From NCBI GenBank assembly GCA_965365465.1, contig CBDUBU010000123.1, positions 1 to 11,691 of the forward strand: DNA of 11,691 nucleotides, read 5' to 3'. A program made the position numbers and the translations under genes. This document shows positions 6,489 through 11,691 of the stretch, in pieces; the first letter of the stretch is position 1; each line of letters begins with the position of its first letter. Below the pieces are notes generated by a model. That model was given only the letters and a program-made list of their open reading frames with translations, had not been told where the DNA came from and did not search any database. This DNA comes from CBDUBU01 sp965365465 (lineage in GTDB: Bacteria; Bacteroidota; Rhodothermia; Rhodothermales; DASSAV01).

Positions 6489-7340
6489 ATGCCCACCCGT
6501 CTCGAACTGAAGGAGTATCTCGATGTGCTCGTTGCTCGTTTTGAGACACCTGCCTTTATCGAGATAGACCCGATTTCCATTCCTCACGGCTTTGACGATC
6601 CACGCGATCAGGAAGTAATCGGGCTATATGCGGCTCTCTTGGCCTGGGGACAGCGGCGAACGGTCTTGAACAAGATGTCCGAACTTTGCGAGCGTATGCA
6701 GTACAGGCCGTTTCGCTTCGTCTATGACTTCCGTGAGGGAAGCGGCAGCGAGCGCCTCGCAGGATTCAAGCACCGGACGTTTCAACCGGGGGATGCCTTC
6801 TGGCTTACCCGGTCGCTCAGTGAATCCCTGCGCCGACACAAAAGCGTCGAGAACCTGTTTGCGCGGCATCTTCCTGAGGACGCTCAGCATGTGGGTCCGG
6901 CTATCGAAGGGTTCTCGACGAGCCTACTCTCGGCCTTGCCGGGAACACCCCGGCGACTCCGAAAACACCTGGCGCGTCCCGGCGCCGGGAGCGCTTGCAA
7001 ACGCCTGGCGATGTACCTCCGCTGGATGGTTCGTCCGGGGCCGGTAGACCTCGCCATCTGGACTGGCATCCGGCCCGACCAACTGGTGCTTCCCCTCGAC
7101 GTCCATGCCGGACGTGTCGCACGCGCTACCGGCCTGCTAACCCGCGCTGCCGACGACTGGCGTTCCGTGCTGGAACTGACAGAACAGTGCCGCCTGCTCG
7201 ACCCCCCAGACCCGGCGCGGTACGATTTTGCGTTTTTTGGCCCGGGCGCTCATGGGGTATCGCTGGACACACGTTTCATCGGAGTAAACACCCCTGCTTC
7301 TATCTTTTCTCCGACGCGGCGGTACGAGCGGTCGAAATAG
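6489..7340 (+). CDS. TIGR02757 (DUF2400) family protein
   Basis: This 283-residue protein is a clear member of TIGR02757/DUF2400. Its conserved blocks are DPISIPHGF at residues 27-35, AALLAWGQR at 48-56, FKHRTF at 93-98, ACKRLAMYLRWMVR at 169-182, LPLDVHAGRVAR at 201-212 and RYDFAFFGPG at 244-253. The function is unknown. The LDVHAGRVAR segment resembles the catalytic-aspartate region of HhH-GPD base-excision glycosylases (endonuclease III: VDTHVxRVxxR), which suggests DNA repair, though that is inference. Most relatives, as I recall them, end near the FFGPG block. Here about 30 further residues follow and run antiparallel into the flavin reductase gene. The ATG at 6489 matches the family N-terminus (LKEYLDxxV). 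It has no clear Shine-Dalgarno sequence. It probably shares a transcript with the upstream Sak4-like gene. Confidence 0.88.
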   Translation: MPTRLELKEYLDVLVARFETPAFIEIDPISIPHGFDDPRDQEVIGLYAALLAWGQRRTVLNKMSELCERMQYRPFRFVYDFREGSGSERLAGFKHRTFQPGDAFWLTRSLSESLRRHKSVENLFARHLPEDAQHVGPAIEGFSTSLLSALPGTPRRLRKHLARPGAGSACKRLAMYLRWMVRPGPVDLAIWTGIRPDQLVLPLDVHAGRVARATGLLTRAADDWRSVLELTEQCRLLDPPDPARYDFAFFGPGAHGVSLDTRFIGVNTPASIFSPTRRYERSK

Positions 7341-7798
7341 AGCAGCGGATTTCCTTCAACCTGCTCGGTAACATTCAGGACCTGTCCGAGCAGAAGCGAA
7401 TGATCCCCGGCATCGTACACGGCATACCGGCGGCAGAAAAACACAGCCAGTACATCCTCAAGGATCGGTGTGCCGTCGTCGTCCAGGTGATACGCTACAG
7501 AGGCGAACTGCTCTTCTCCCGAAAGGTCGGGGATGGCGAAGTGATTGCTCAGATAGGCCTGTTCCCCCGTCAAAATGTGGACGGCAAACAGCGATGCCTC
7601 GACGATCAGTGGATGCATCTGAGCATCCCGGCTCACGTTAAAAGAAATAAGCGGCGGATCAAGGGAGACACTTACGAAAGAGCCGATGGTAATGCCGCGC
7701 CTCTGCCCCCCTCCGGCGGCGGTGACGACGGTAACCGGCGAGGGAATCCGGCGCATTACGGCCCTGAGACGGTCGCCGTCTATGGTCATCGAAGTCAT
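7250..7798 (-). CDS. Flavin reductase-like domain protein (FMN-binding split barrel)
   Basis: This 182-residue protein has the flavin reductase-like domain, which binds FMN or FAD and typically reduces flavin with NAD(P)H, either for a partner monooxygenase or as a stand-alone oxidoreductase. The diagnostic segments are PSPVTVVTA at residues 19-27, GITIGSFVSVSLDPPLISF at 35-53, FAVHILTGEQ at 71-80, and GDHSLLLGQV at 131-140 ending in PLLYFDRSYR at 151-160. I prefer the ATG at 7798, which has GGA about 8 bases upstream. A GTG at 7831 and an ATG at 7789 are alternatives. The gene begins about 40 bases beyond the dnaJ terminator, so it either has its own short promoter or depends on read-through. 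Its last 20 or so residues overlap the TIGR02757 gene tail. The substrate or partner cannot be inferred from its neighbours. Confidence 0.9.
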   Translation of the reverse strand: MTSMTIDGDRLRAVMRRIPSPVTVVTAAGGGQRRGITIGSFVSVSLDPPLISFNVSRDAQMHPLIVEASLFAVHILTGEQAYLSNHFAIPDLSGEEQFASVAYHLDDDGTPILEDVLAVFFCRRYAVYDAGDHSLLLGQVLNVTEQVEGNPLLYFDRSYRRVGEKIEAGVFTPMKRVSSDTP

Positions 7799-7838
7799 GT
7801 TTTCCAGATCATGCGCGGCAGGCGGCGCCACGATTCAT

Positions 7839-7872
7839 AAAAAAGCACGCCTCTCCTGACGCAGAAGCGTGC
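7839..7872 (-). terminator. Intrinsic terminator after dnaJ
   Basis: On the minus strand, GCACGCTTCT (7872-7863) pairs with AGAGGCGTGC (7854-7845) over 10 bp including one G-U pair. The loop is 8 bases, and six T residues follow immediately (7844-7839). It lies 38 bases past the dnaJ stop and closes the hrcA-grpE-dnaJ transcript. Confidence 0.86.
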
Positions 7873-7910
7873 CGCATCGTTTCTATCGACCTACCCGACC
7901 CGACATCAGT

Positions 7911-9074
7911 TCAGGTAAAGACGTCTTTCACTTTGCTGAAGAACGACTTCTTCTCGGTTTCGCGTTCCGGGGCAGGGACGAAGGAGGGGGAGTGGCGCAT
8001 CTGTTCCAATACCCGTGCTTCCTCGTCAGTCAATTTGCGCGGCGTCCACACGTGGACCCGCACCATCTGGTCGCCGCGCCGCAGGCTGTTGAACTCCGGA
8101 ATGCCGCGTTCGCGCATACGCAGGATTTTCCCCGACTGTGCGCCTGGGTCGATCTGAAGGCGAGCGCGTCCCTTGAGGGTGGGCACCTCGACTTCCGTTC
8201 CGAGGGCCGCATCCGGGAAGGAGATATACACGTCGTGATAAATGTCCAGGCCTTCCCGTGTAAAGTGTTCGTGCGGCAGTTCTTCAATCTCCACGCGCAG
8301 GTCGCCGGCCTCACTGCCACGCAGACCGGCATTGCCTGCTCCCCGCAGCGTGATGTAGTTGCCCTCCATGACACCCGGAGGCACGGCAATGGCAATCGTC
8401 TCCTCACCCCTGACCCGTCCCTCTCCACTGCACGTCTTGCAACGGTTGGAAATGATGCGTCCTTCACCCTGGCAGATGGGGCATGGCTGCACGTTCATGA
8501 ACTGCCCGAAGACCGAGCGCGTCACTTGTCGAAGCTCCCCGGACCCGTGGCAGGTCGCACAAACCTCGTAGCCATCCACGCCGTTTTCCGCCCCGGTGCT
8601 CTGGCAGGCCTCGCAAGCCATGAACTTGCGCACCTTGATTTTTTTCTCTACCCCGTCTGCGATCTCTTCCAGGGTGAGCGGCAACTTGATACGCAGGTCG
8701 CTTCCGACACGTCCATGCCGCCGCGTCCGTCCGCCCCGGCCCGTGAACACATCGTCAAAGACACTGCCGGTTCCTCCTCCGAAAATATCGCTAAAGGCGC
8801 TGAAGATGTCTCCGATGTCCTGGAAACCCTGGCCGTTGCCGCCCATTCCGTTGCCGCGCACCCCTGCGTGCCCGAACCGGTCGTAGCGCTGGCGTTTCTC
8901 GGGATTGGAAAGCACCTCGTAAGCCGACGCCGCCTCCTTGAAGATAGCCTCAGACTGGTCATCGCCCGGGTTGCGATCCGGATGGTGCTTCATCGCCAGC
9001 TTCCGGTAGGCGCGTTTAAGCTCTTCCTGGCTTGCTGTACGGTCAACGCCAAGTATTTCGTAATAATCACGCAT
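7911..9074 (-). CDS. dnaJ: Chaperone protein DnaJ (Hsp40, type I)
   Basis: This full-length 387-residue co-chaperone stimulates the DnaK ATPase and delivers unfolded substrates to it. The domains are in order: J domain at residues 1-70 with HPD at 31-33; a Gly/Phe-rich region at about 71-115 (FGGGTGSVFDDVF); a zinc-binding region with four CxxC pairs (C154/C157, C172/C175, C198/C201, C212/C215); and C-terminal substrate-binding beta domains with GDLRVEI and the usual VPTLKGRARLQIDPG. The first zinc repeat (CEACQSTG) has Ser for Gly, a common deviation. The tail ends in a basic SFFSKVKDVF peptide. It is the last gene of the hrcA-grpE-dnaJ cluster and is followed by a strong terminator. The start ATG at 9074 has no obvious Shine-Dalgarno sequence and lies 15 bases after a stable hairpin. 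Confidence 0.98.
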   Translation of the reverse strand: MRDYYEILGVDRTASQEELKRAYRKLAMKHHPDRNPGDDQSEAIFKEAASAYEVLSNPEKRQRYDRFGHAGVRGNGMGGNGQGFQDIGDIFSAFSDIFGGGTGSVFDDVFTGRGGRTRRHGRVGSDLRIKLPLTLEEIADGVEKKIKVRKFMACEACQSTGAENGVDGYEVCATCHGSGELRQVTRSVFGQFMNVQPCPICQGEGRIISNRCKTCSGEGRVRGEETIAIAVPPGVMEGNYITLRGAGNAGLRGSEAGDLRVEIEELPHEHFTREGLDIYHDVYISFPDAALGTEVEVPTLKGRARLQIDPGAQSGKILRMRERGIPEFNSLRRGDQMVRVHVWTPRKLTDEEARVLEQMRHSPSFVPAPERETEKKSFFSKVKDVFT

Positions 9075-9089
9075 AACAGATCTATGTAG

Positions 9090-9108
9090 CAGGCGCTCGG
9101 AGCGCCTG
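9090..9108 (-). promoter_or_regulatory. Hairpin in the grpE-dnaJ spacer
   Basis: CAGGCGCT-CGG-AGCGCCTG (plus-strand reading) is a perfect 8-bp stem with a 3-base loop, lying between the grpE stop (9157) and the dnaJ start (9074). On the mRNA it ends 15 bases before the dnaJ ATG and no U-run follows, so it is not a terminator. An RNA processing, stability or translation-control role is possible. Confidence 0.5.
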
Positions 9109-9156
9109 ACCCCTTAACAAGTTTCGTCTAGCTTTGCAGGTTTCCAGCGATGCAGT

Positions 9157-9777
9157 TCAACCGGCCACCACTACCCGCGCATGGCGCACCACCCGTTCTC
9201 CCATCCGGTAACCCTTCTGGAACTCGTTGATCACCGTGCCCGGAGCCGTGCCTTCAGGGGCCGGCTGTTGCAGCATGGCCTCGTGCAAGTTCTCATCGAA
9301 CGGCGCTCCCACAGCTTCAATCGGCTCCACGCCGAGGCGCGCCATTTCATCCATGAACTTGCGGTAGATTAAATCTACTCCCTGTTTCAGCGTCTGGTAC
9401 GCCTGATCGGGCCGGGTTTTCTGCTCTATGGCTTCGGCGGCCTCAATCGTGCGGTGAAAATCATCCAGCACATCCAGCATCTGCCGCACCACGATTTCCT
9501 TTCCCAGGTCCACCAGCGTCGCTTTTTCCTGCTCCGTGCGGCGCCGGTAATTCTGGAACTCGGCGGCCTGTCTCAGCAGCTTGTCTCGGGTTTCGTTCAA
9601 CTCTCCCTGGACCTGCTCCACGGAATCGGTCTGTTCCCCCACAGCAGCGCCTCTGTCCTGCGCGGGAGACGACGTTGCTTCCTCTACGACCGCCGCCTCA
9701 TCCGAGGGATTTTCCGAAGGCGCCGACGCGCGCCCGTAAGATGCCGTGTTCGACTGTGTCTGTGTATAGTCTTCCAT
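9157..9777 (-). CDS. grpE: GrpE nucleotide-exchange factor
   Basis: This 206-residue protein releases ADP from DnaK in the Hsp70 cycle. An acidic, Ser/Ala-rich disordered N-terminus (about 1-50) precedes a long coiled-coil helix (about 52-115, including AAEFQNYRRRTEQEK and LDVLDDFHRTIEAAE). The C-terminal beta domain then carries GAPFDENLHEAM at 157-168 and the GrpE signature VINEFQKGYRMGERVVRHARVVVA at 182-205, which ends the protein as in other family members. The ATG at 9777 is 16 bases after the hrcA stop, which indicates co-transcription and probably translational coupling. Confidence 0.98.
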   Translation of the reverse strand: MEDYTQTQSNTASYGRASAPSENPSDEAAVVEEATSSPAQDRGAAVGEQTDSVEQVQGELNETRDKLLRQAAEFQNYRRRTEQEKATLVDLGKEIVVRQMLDVLDDFHRTIEAAEAIEQKTRPDQAYQTLKQGVDLIYRKFMDEMARLGVEPIEAVGAPFDENLHEAMLQQPAPEGTAPGTVINEFQKGYRMGERVVRHARVVVAG

Positions 9778-9793
9778 ATATGCTTATTTCGTA

Positions 9794-10855
9794 TCAGTCC
9801 TGGTTTTCTTCCGGCGAACGGCTCAGCACCGCTGCCATACCTTCCACGAGCGCCACTACCCGCGCATAATCCATACGCTTCGGCCCTATCACCCCTACTG
9901 TGCCTACCGTATCGCCGAGCCGATAGCGGGCCGTGATAATAGAGTACTTCTCTGCCTTTTCTTCTGTATTCTCACTTCCAATTTTAATCATGGCCCGCCC
10001 TATCCCTTCTTCCGCGCCGTGGGTTGGGTCTTCCAGCAGGTGAACCACGTATGATTCGTCTTCAATAAGTTCGATCAGGTTTCTCAGATCAGCGGGTTCC
10101 TGAAACTCAGGCTGTAGCAACATGTTCTGTGCGCCGCCGTGGCGAAGGCGACGGCCCTGGGCCTGCTCGCTGAACAGCACTGAGGCTTCATTCAGAATAA
10201 GACGCACGACACCGGTTGGATTATCGTCCAGATCCCGGATTCTCGGTTCGTACGTACGCTGGATCTCCTCCAGCGTCAGACCGGCCAGCCGTTCATTCAG
10301 AATCGGCACCACCCGGTCCAATTCGTCGCGGGTCATACCGGATTCCAGTTCAAGCACAATGGTCTTAACCAGACCGCCGCGCATCCCGATCACGAACATG
10401 ACGCGAGAGATAGAAAGTGGTACGATTTCCAGCCGGGCCAGCACGCCGCTCGAAAGTTTGGGAGTCAGCACGATGCCCAGCAGGTTGGATAGCCGCCCCA
10501 GCAGGCGGGATCCTTCCTGAAGCACGTCATCCGTGTTGCCCATCAGCCGGTCCAGTTCTCCCTTGAGCGCCTGTTTCTCTGCCGCCGTCAGTTCTGTGGA
10601 CTCCATCAGTTCATCTACGAACTTTCGATAGCCTAACTCCGTGGGAATGCGTCCCGCCGAAGTGTACGGATGATCGAGATACCCCAGTTCCTCCAGGTCG
10701 CTCATGGTGTTGCGAATCGAGGCCGCACTGAGGCCCAGCGGATAGCGCTTTGCCAGAAAACGCGATCCGATAGGCCCGGCCGTGTCGATGAAGCTCTTCA
10801 CGACCAGACGGAGAATAGCCTTCTCTCGATCAGACAACTGTTCCTGATTCGGCAT
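9794..10855 (-). CDS. hrcA: Heat-inducible transcription repressor HrcA
   Basis: This 353-residue repressor normally binds CIRCE operators upstream of chaperone genes, and GroEL assists its activity. The N-terminal winged helix contains ILRLVVKSFIDTAGPIGSR (about 14-32) and the conserved SAASIRNTMSDLEELGYL at 43-60, followed by the wing HPYTSAGRIPTELGYRKFVD at 62-81. A GAF-like middle domain and a C-terminal segment with YSIITARYRLGDTVGTVGVIGPKRMDY and VVALVEGMAAVLS complete the family layout. I chose the ATG at 10855 (MPNQEQLSDREK) because GAGGA lies about 8 bases upstream and the family starts near the helix preceding ILRLVV. The frame continues to a possible start at 10885, which would add ten residues and has no support. 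It is first in the hrcA-grpE-dnaJ cluster. Confidence 0.97.
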   Translation of the reverse strand: MPNQEQLSDREKAILRLVVKSFIDTAGPIGSRFLAKRYPLGLSAASIRNTMSDLEELGYLDHPYTSAGRIPTELGYRKFVDELMESTELTAAEKQALKGELDRLMGNTDDVLQEGSRLLGRLSNLLGIVLTPKLSSGVLARLEIVPLSISRVMFVIGMRGGLVKTIVLELESGMTRDELDRVVPILNERLAGLTLEEIQRTYEPRIRDLDDNPTGVVRLILNEASVLFSEQAQGRRLRHGGAQNMLLQPEFQEPADLRNLIELIEDESYVVHLLEDPTHGAEEGIGRAMIKIGSENTEEKAEKYSIITARYRLGDTVGTVGVIGPKRMDYARVVALVEGMAAVLSRSPEENQD

Positions 10856-10888
10856 ACCTGTATCCTCGTGCCTTCCACCAAGCAAAAC

Positions 10889-10960
10889 GCTTGCCGGGTC
10901 GGCAAGCCTCTCTGTGACAGACGAAACGACACACTTGGCGGGCGCTCCGCCGCGCTTGCC
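10889..10960 (-). promoter_or_regulatory. Attenuator-like alternative stems in the hrcA leader
   Basis: Read on the mRNA, three segments occur in order: A, GGCAAGC (10960-10954); B, GCTTGCC (10907-10901); C, GGCAAGC (10895-10889). B with C forms an 8-bp, 3-base-loop hairpin (GCTTGCCG-ACC-CGGCAAGC) followed by GTTTTGCTT, which is terminator-like. B can instead pair with A over 7 bp, which would disrupt that hairpin. A separate GGCGG/CCGCC stem (10937-10951) lies between A and B. Alternative pairing is directly visible, but attenuation is inferred. Confidence 0.4.
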
Positions 10961-11034
10961 AGGACGTTCTTTCCTCCGGCCTGGTGAGAGATGACCTCAC
11001 CGATATGTCAGAATGACACAAGCGTTCTTCTATC

Positions 11035-11054
11035 AGAGTTATGGTCGCAACTCT
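11035..11054. promoter_or_regulatory. Inverted repeat AGAGTT-N8-AACTCT, possible operator
   Basis: A perfect 6-bp dyad, extending imperfectly to 8 bp on each side, sits about 180 bases upstream of the hrcA start. On the minus strand it overlaps a weak -35/-10 pair (TTTAGA, 17 bases, GATAGA). It could be the HrcA or another regulator's operator, but it does not match the CIRCE consensus. Confidence 0.35.
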
Positions 11055-11159
11055 AAAGATTGCGCCGCACGGGTCGAAAGTCATGCCTCTTTGTCCGTAA
11101 CGATGTTTTTACAACCCCGTTGTGTGGCTCCGGTTTCGAGCAGGGCGGACATCCTCAAA

Positions 11160-11191
11160 ACGAAAGCGCCGCTCCCTGAGGAGCGGCGCTT
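11160..11191 (-). terminator. Intrinsic terminator after the Asp/Tyr-rich gene
   Basis: AAGCGCCGCTCC (11164-11175) and GGAGCGGCGCTT (11180-11191) form a perfect 12-bp stem with a 4-base loop. On the minus strand the stem is followed by TCGTTTTGA, a modest U-rich tail. It lies 60 bases beyond the stop of the gene at 11252 and separates it from the hrcA leader. The plus-strand direction has no U-run. Confidence 0.78.
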
Positions 11192-11251
11192 CCTGATGCA
11201 CCCGGTTGAGAGGGCCGGCGGTGCATTTATTTAACGGCAAACAGGATGCGA

Positions 11252-11691
11252 TTATTTCAGCCGGTTGATTTCAATCTCCCGCTTCAACCGGATATCCGCG
11301 CCGCTTTCCGTGTGAAACTCCCGGTCATCTTCCTGGCGAAGCAATTGCGCGTCTCCGTTACCGGGCGCGGCCGAGGAGGGGTAATCCTCGTCATAGTCTG
11401 TGCGCGAGCGCGGATCCCTGACTTCGCCGCGTGACAATTCCCGCGCATCGTAGCTGGAGCGGTCGTAGTCGTCATCGTACTGATCTTCCATGCGCCCGCC
11501 GTAGTAATAATAGTCGTCGTCTCCGTAGTAGTGCGAGCTTACAGACCTGTCCCCGTAGTCGACGAGCCAGCGTGCATCCTCCGGAAGCAGCGAGATAGGA
11601 GCGTACCCGTCGAAGTTATACGGATCGAACAGGCGGCTGCGGCGGATGGGGGCCACGCGCTCACGTCGCAGATCCACGCGCCCGACGCGAA
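11252..11691 (-). CDS. Hypothetical Asp/Tyr/Arg-rich protein, C-terminal part (5' end outside window)
   Basis: The minus-strand frame stays open to the right edge, so the N-terminus is missing; a GTG at 11677 is in frame but is probably internal. I do not recognise the family. The visible 145 or so residues begin RVGRVDLRRERVAPIRRSRLF, followed by DGYAPISLLPEDARWLVDYGDR. A strongly low-complexity stretch comes next: YYGDDDYYYYGGRMEDQYDDDYDRSSYD, split here as YYGDDDYYYYGG and RMEDQYDDDYDRSSYD. The region is then charged and ends ADIRLKREIEINRLK, which could form a short helix. The composition suggests a largely disordered segment. No membrane segment is visible in this part. It is followed by a strong terminator, so it ends its own transcript. 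Coding status is supported by the continuous frame and the terminator position. Confidence 0.7.
   Translation of the reverse strand, partial: RVGRVDLRRERVAPIRRSRLFDPYNFDGYAPISLLPEDARWLVDYGDRSVSSHYYGDDDYYYYGGRMEDQYDDDYDRSSYDARELSRGEVRDPRSRTDYDEDYPSSAAPGNGDAQLLRQEDDREFHTESGADIRLKREIEINRLK

Larger units (their letters stand above)
10856..11160 (-). promoter_or_regulatory. hrcA leader and promoter region
   Basis: About 300 bases without a gene separate hrcA from the terminator of the upstream gene. Read toward hrcA on the minus strand, this interval holds an 11111-11123 dyad (ACAAC-CCC-GTTGT), the 11035-11054 dyad, TGTCA-GAA-TGACA at 11006-11018, a GC-rich stem at 10937-10951, and a stable stem at 10889-10907 followed by GTTTTG. 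A recognisable CIRCE (TTAGCACTC-N9-GAGTGCTAA) is absent. The density of dyads suggests a long regulated 5' leader, but the transcription start could not be placed. Confidence 0.5.

Noticed and set aside
5405..7340. A prophage or defence island suggested by the Sak4-like gene
   Set aside because: No integrase, structural, lysis, nuclease or toxin-antitoxin gene is nearby, and the neighbouring genes are ordinary chromosomal genes.
7869..9089. A 406-codon plus-strand open frame opposite dnaJ
   Set aside because: It is antisense to dnaJ, whose four domains are intact. It arises from GC-rich codon bias.
10856..11160. A canonical CIRCE element upstream of hrcA
   Set aside because: I looked for TTAGCACTC-N9-GAGTGCTAA and close variants on both strands and found none. 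Only non-matching dyads are present.

Overview
The window is ordinary bacterial chromosome, GC-rich overall, with tightly packed genes. It contains no rRNA, tRNA, CRISPR array, insertion sequence or clear prophage. The gene content suggests a member of the Bacteroidota/Rhodothermota lineage, perhaps Rhodothermales-like. The pointers are a TIGR02757 (DUF2400) protein, a family I associate with that lineage, weak Shine-Dalgarno sequences at several starts, and a Tat-exported Gfo/Idh/MocA oxidoreductase paired with a Tat-exported TIM-barrel isomerase. This placement is an inference and no marker gene here settles it.

Layout from left to right. (1) Plus strand, 1-1039: the C-terminal end of glucose-6-phosphate dehydrogenase (zwf) overlaps 6-phosphogluconolactonase (pgl), the first two steps of the oxidative pentose phosphate pathway. 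(2) Minus strand, 1036-1497: a YjbQ/UPF0047 protein whose stop codon overlaps the pgl stop. (3) 1498-2220: about 720 bases without a convincing gene. It holds short GCGGTTT repeats, an inverted repeat and a possible zinc-ribbon gene remnant. (4) Minus strand, 5221 down to 2221: oxidoreductase, isomerase and queE, closely spaced and probably co-transcribed. (5) Plus strand, 5405-7340: a Sak4-like RecA-fold ATPase followed by the TIGR02757 protein, which carries a motif resembling HhH-GPD DNA glycosylases. (6) Minus strand, 7798-7250: a flavin reductase-domain protein whose 3' end overlaps the TIGR02757 gene antiparallel by 91 bases. (7) Minus strand, 10855 down to 7911: the heat-shock cluster hrcA-grpE-dnaJ, closed by a strong intrinsic terminator at 7839-7872; dnaK is not in the window. 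(8) 10856-11160: the hrcA leader and promoter region, with several dyad symmetries and an attenuator-like set of alternative stems. (9) Minus strand, 11691 down to 11252: the C-terminal part of an unrecognised Asp/Tyr/Arg-rich protein, followed by a perfect 12-bp-stem terminator.

Functionally, zwf-pgl feed NADPH and pentose production. HrcA would repress the chaperone cluster, with GrpE and DnaJ serving a DnaK encoded elsewhere. The Tat pair probably acts on a sugar or cyclitol in the periplasm, and QueE serves queuosine synthesis. Nothing here is unmistakably a new system. The items most worth a second look are the Sak4-like/TIGR02757 pair, the attenuator-like hrcA leader, the antiparallel gene-tail overlap and the repeat-bearing 1498-2220 gap.
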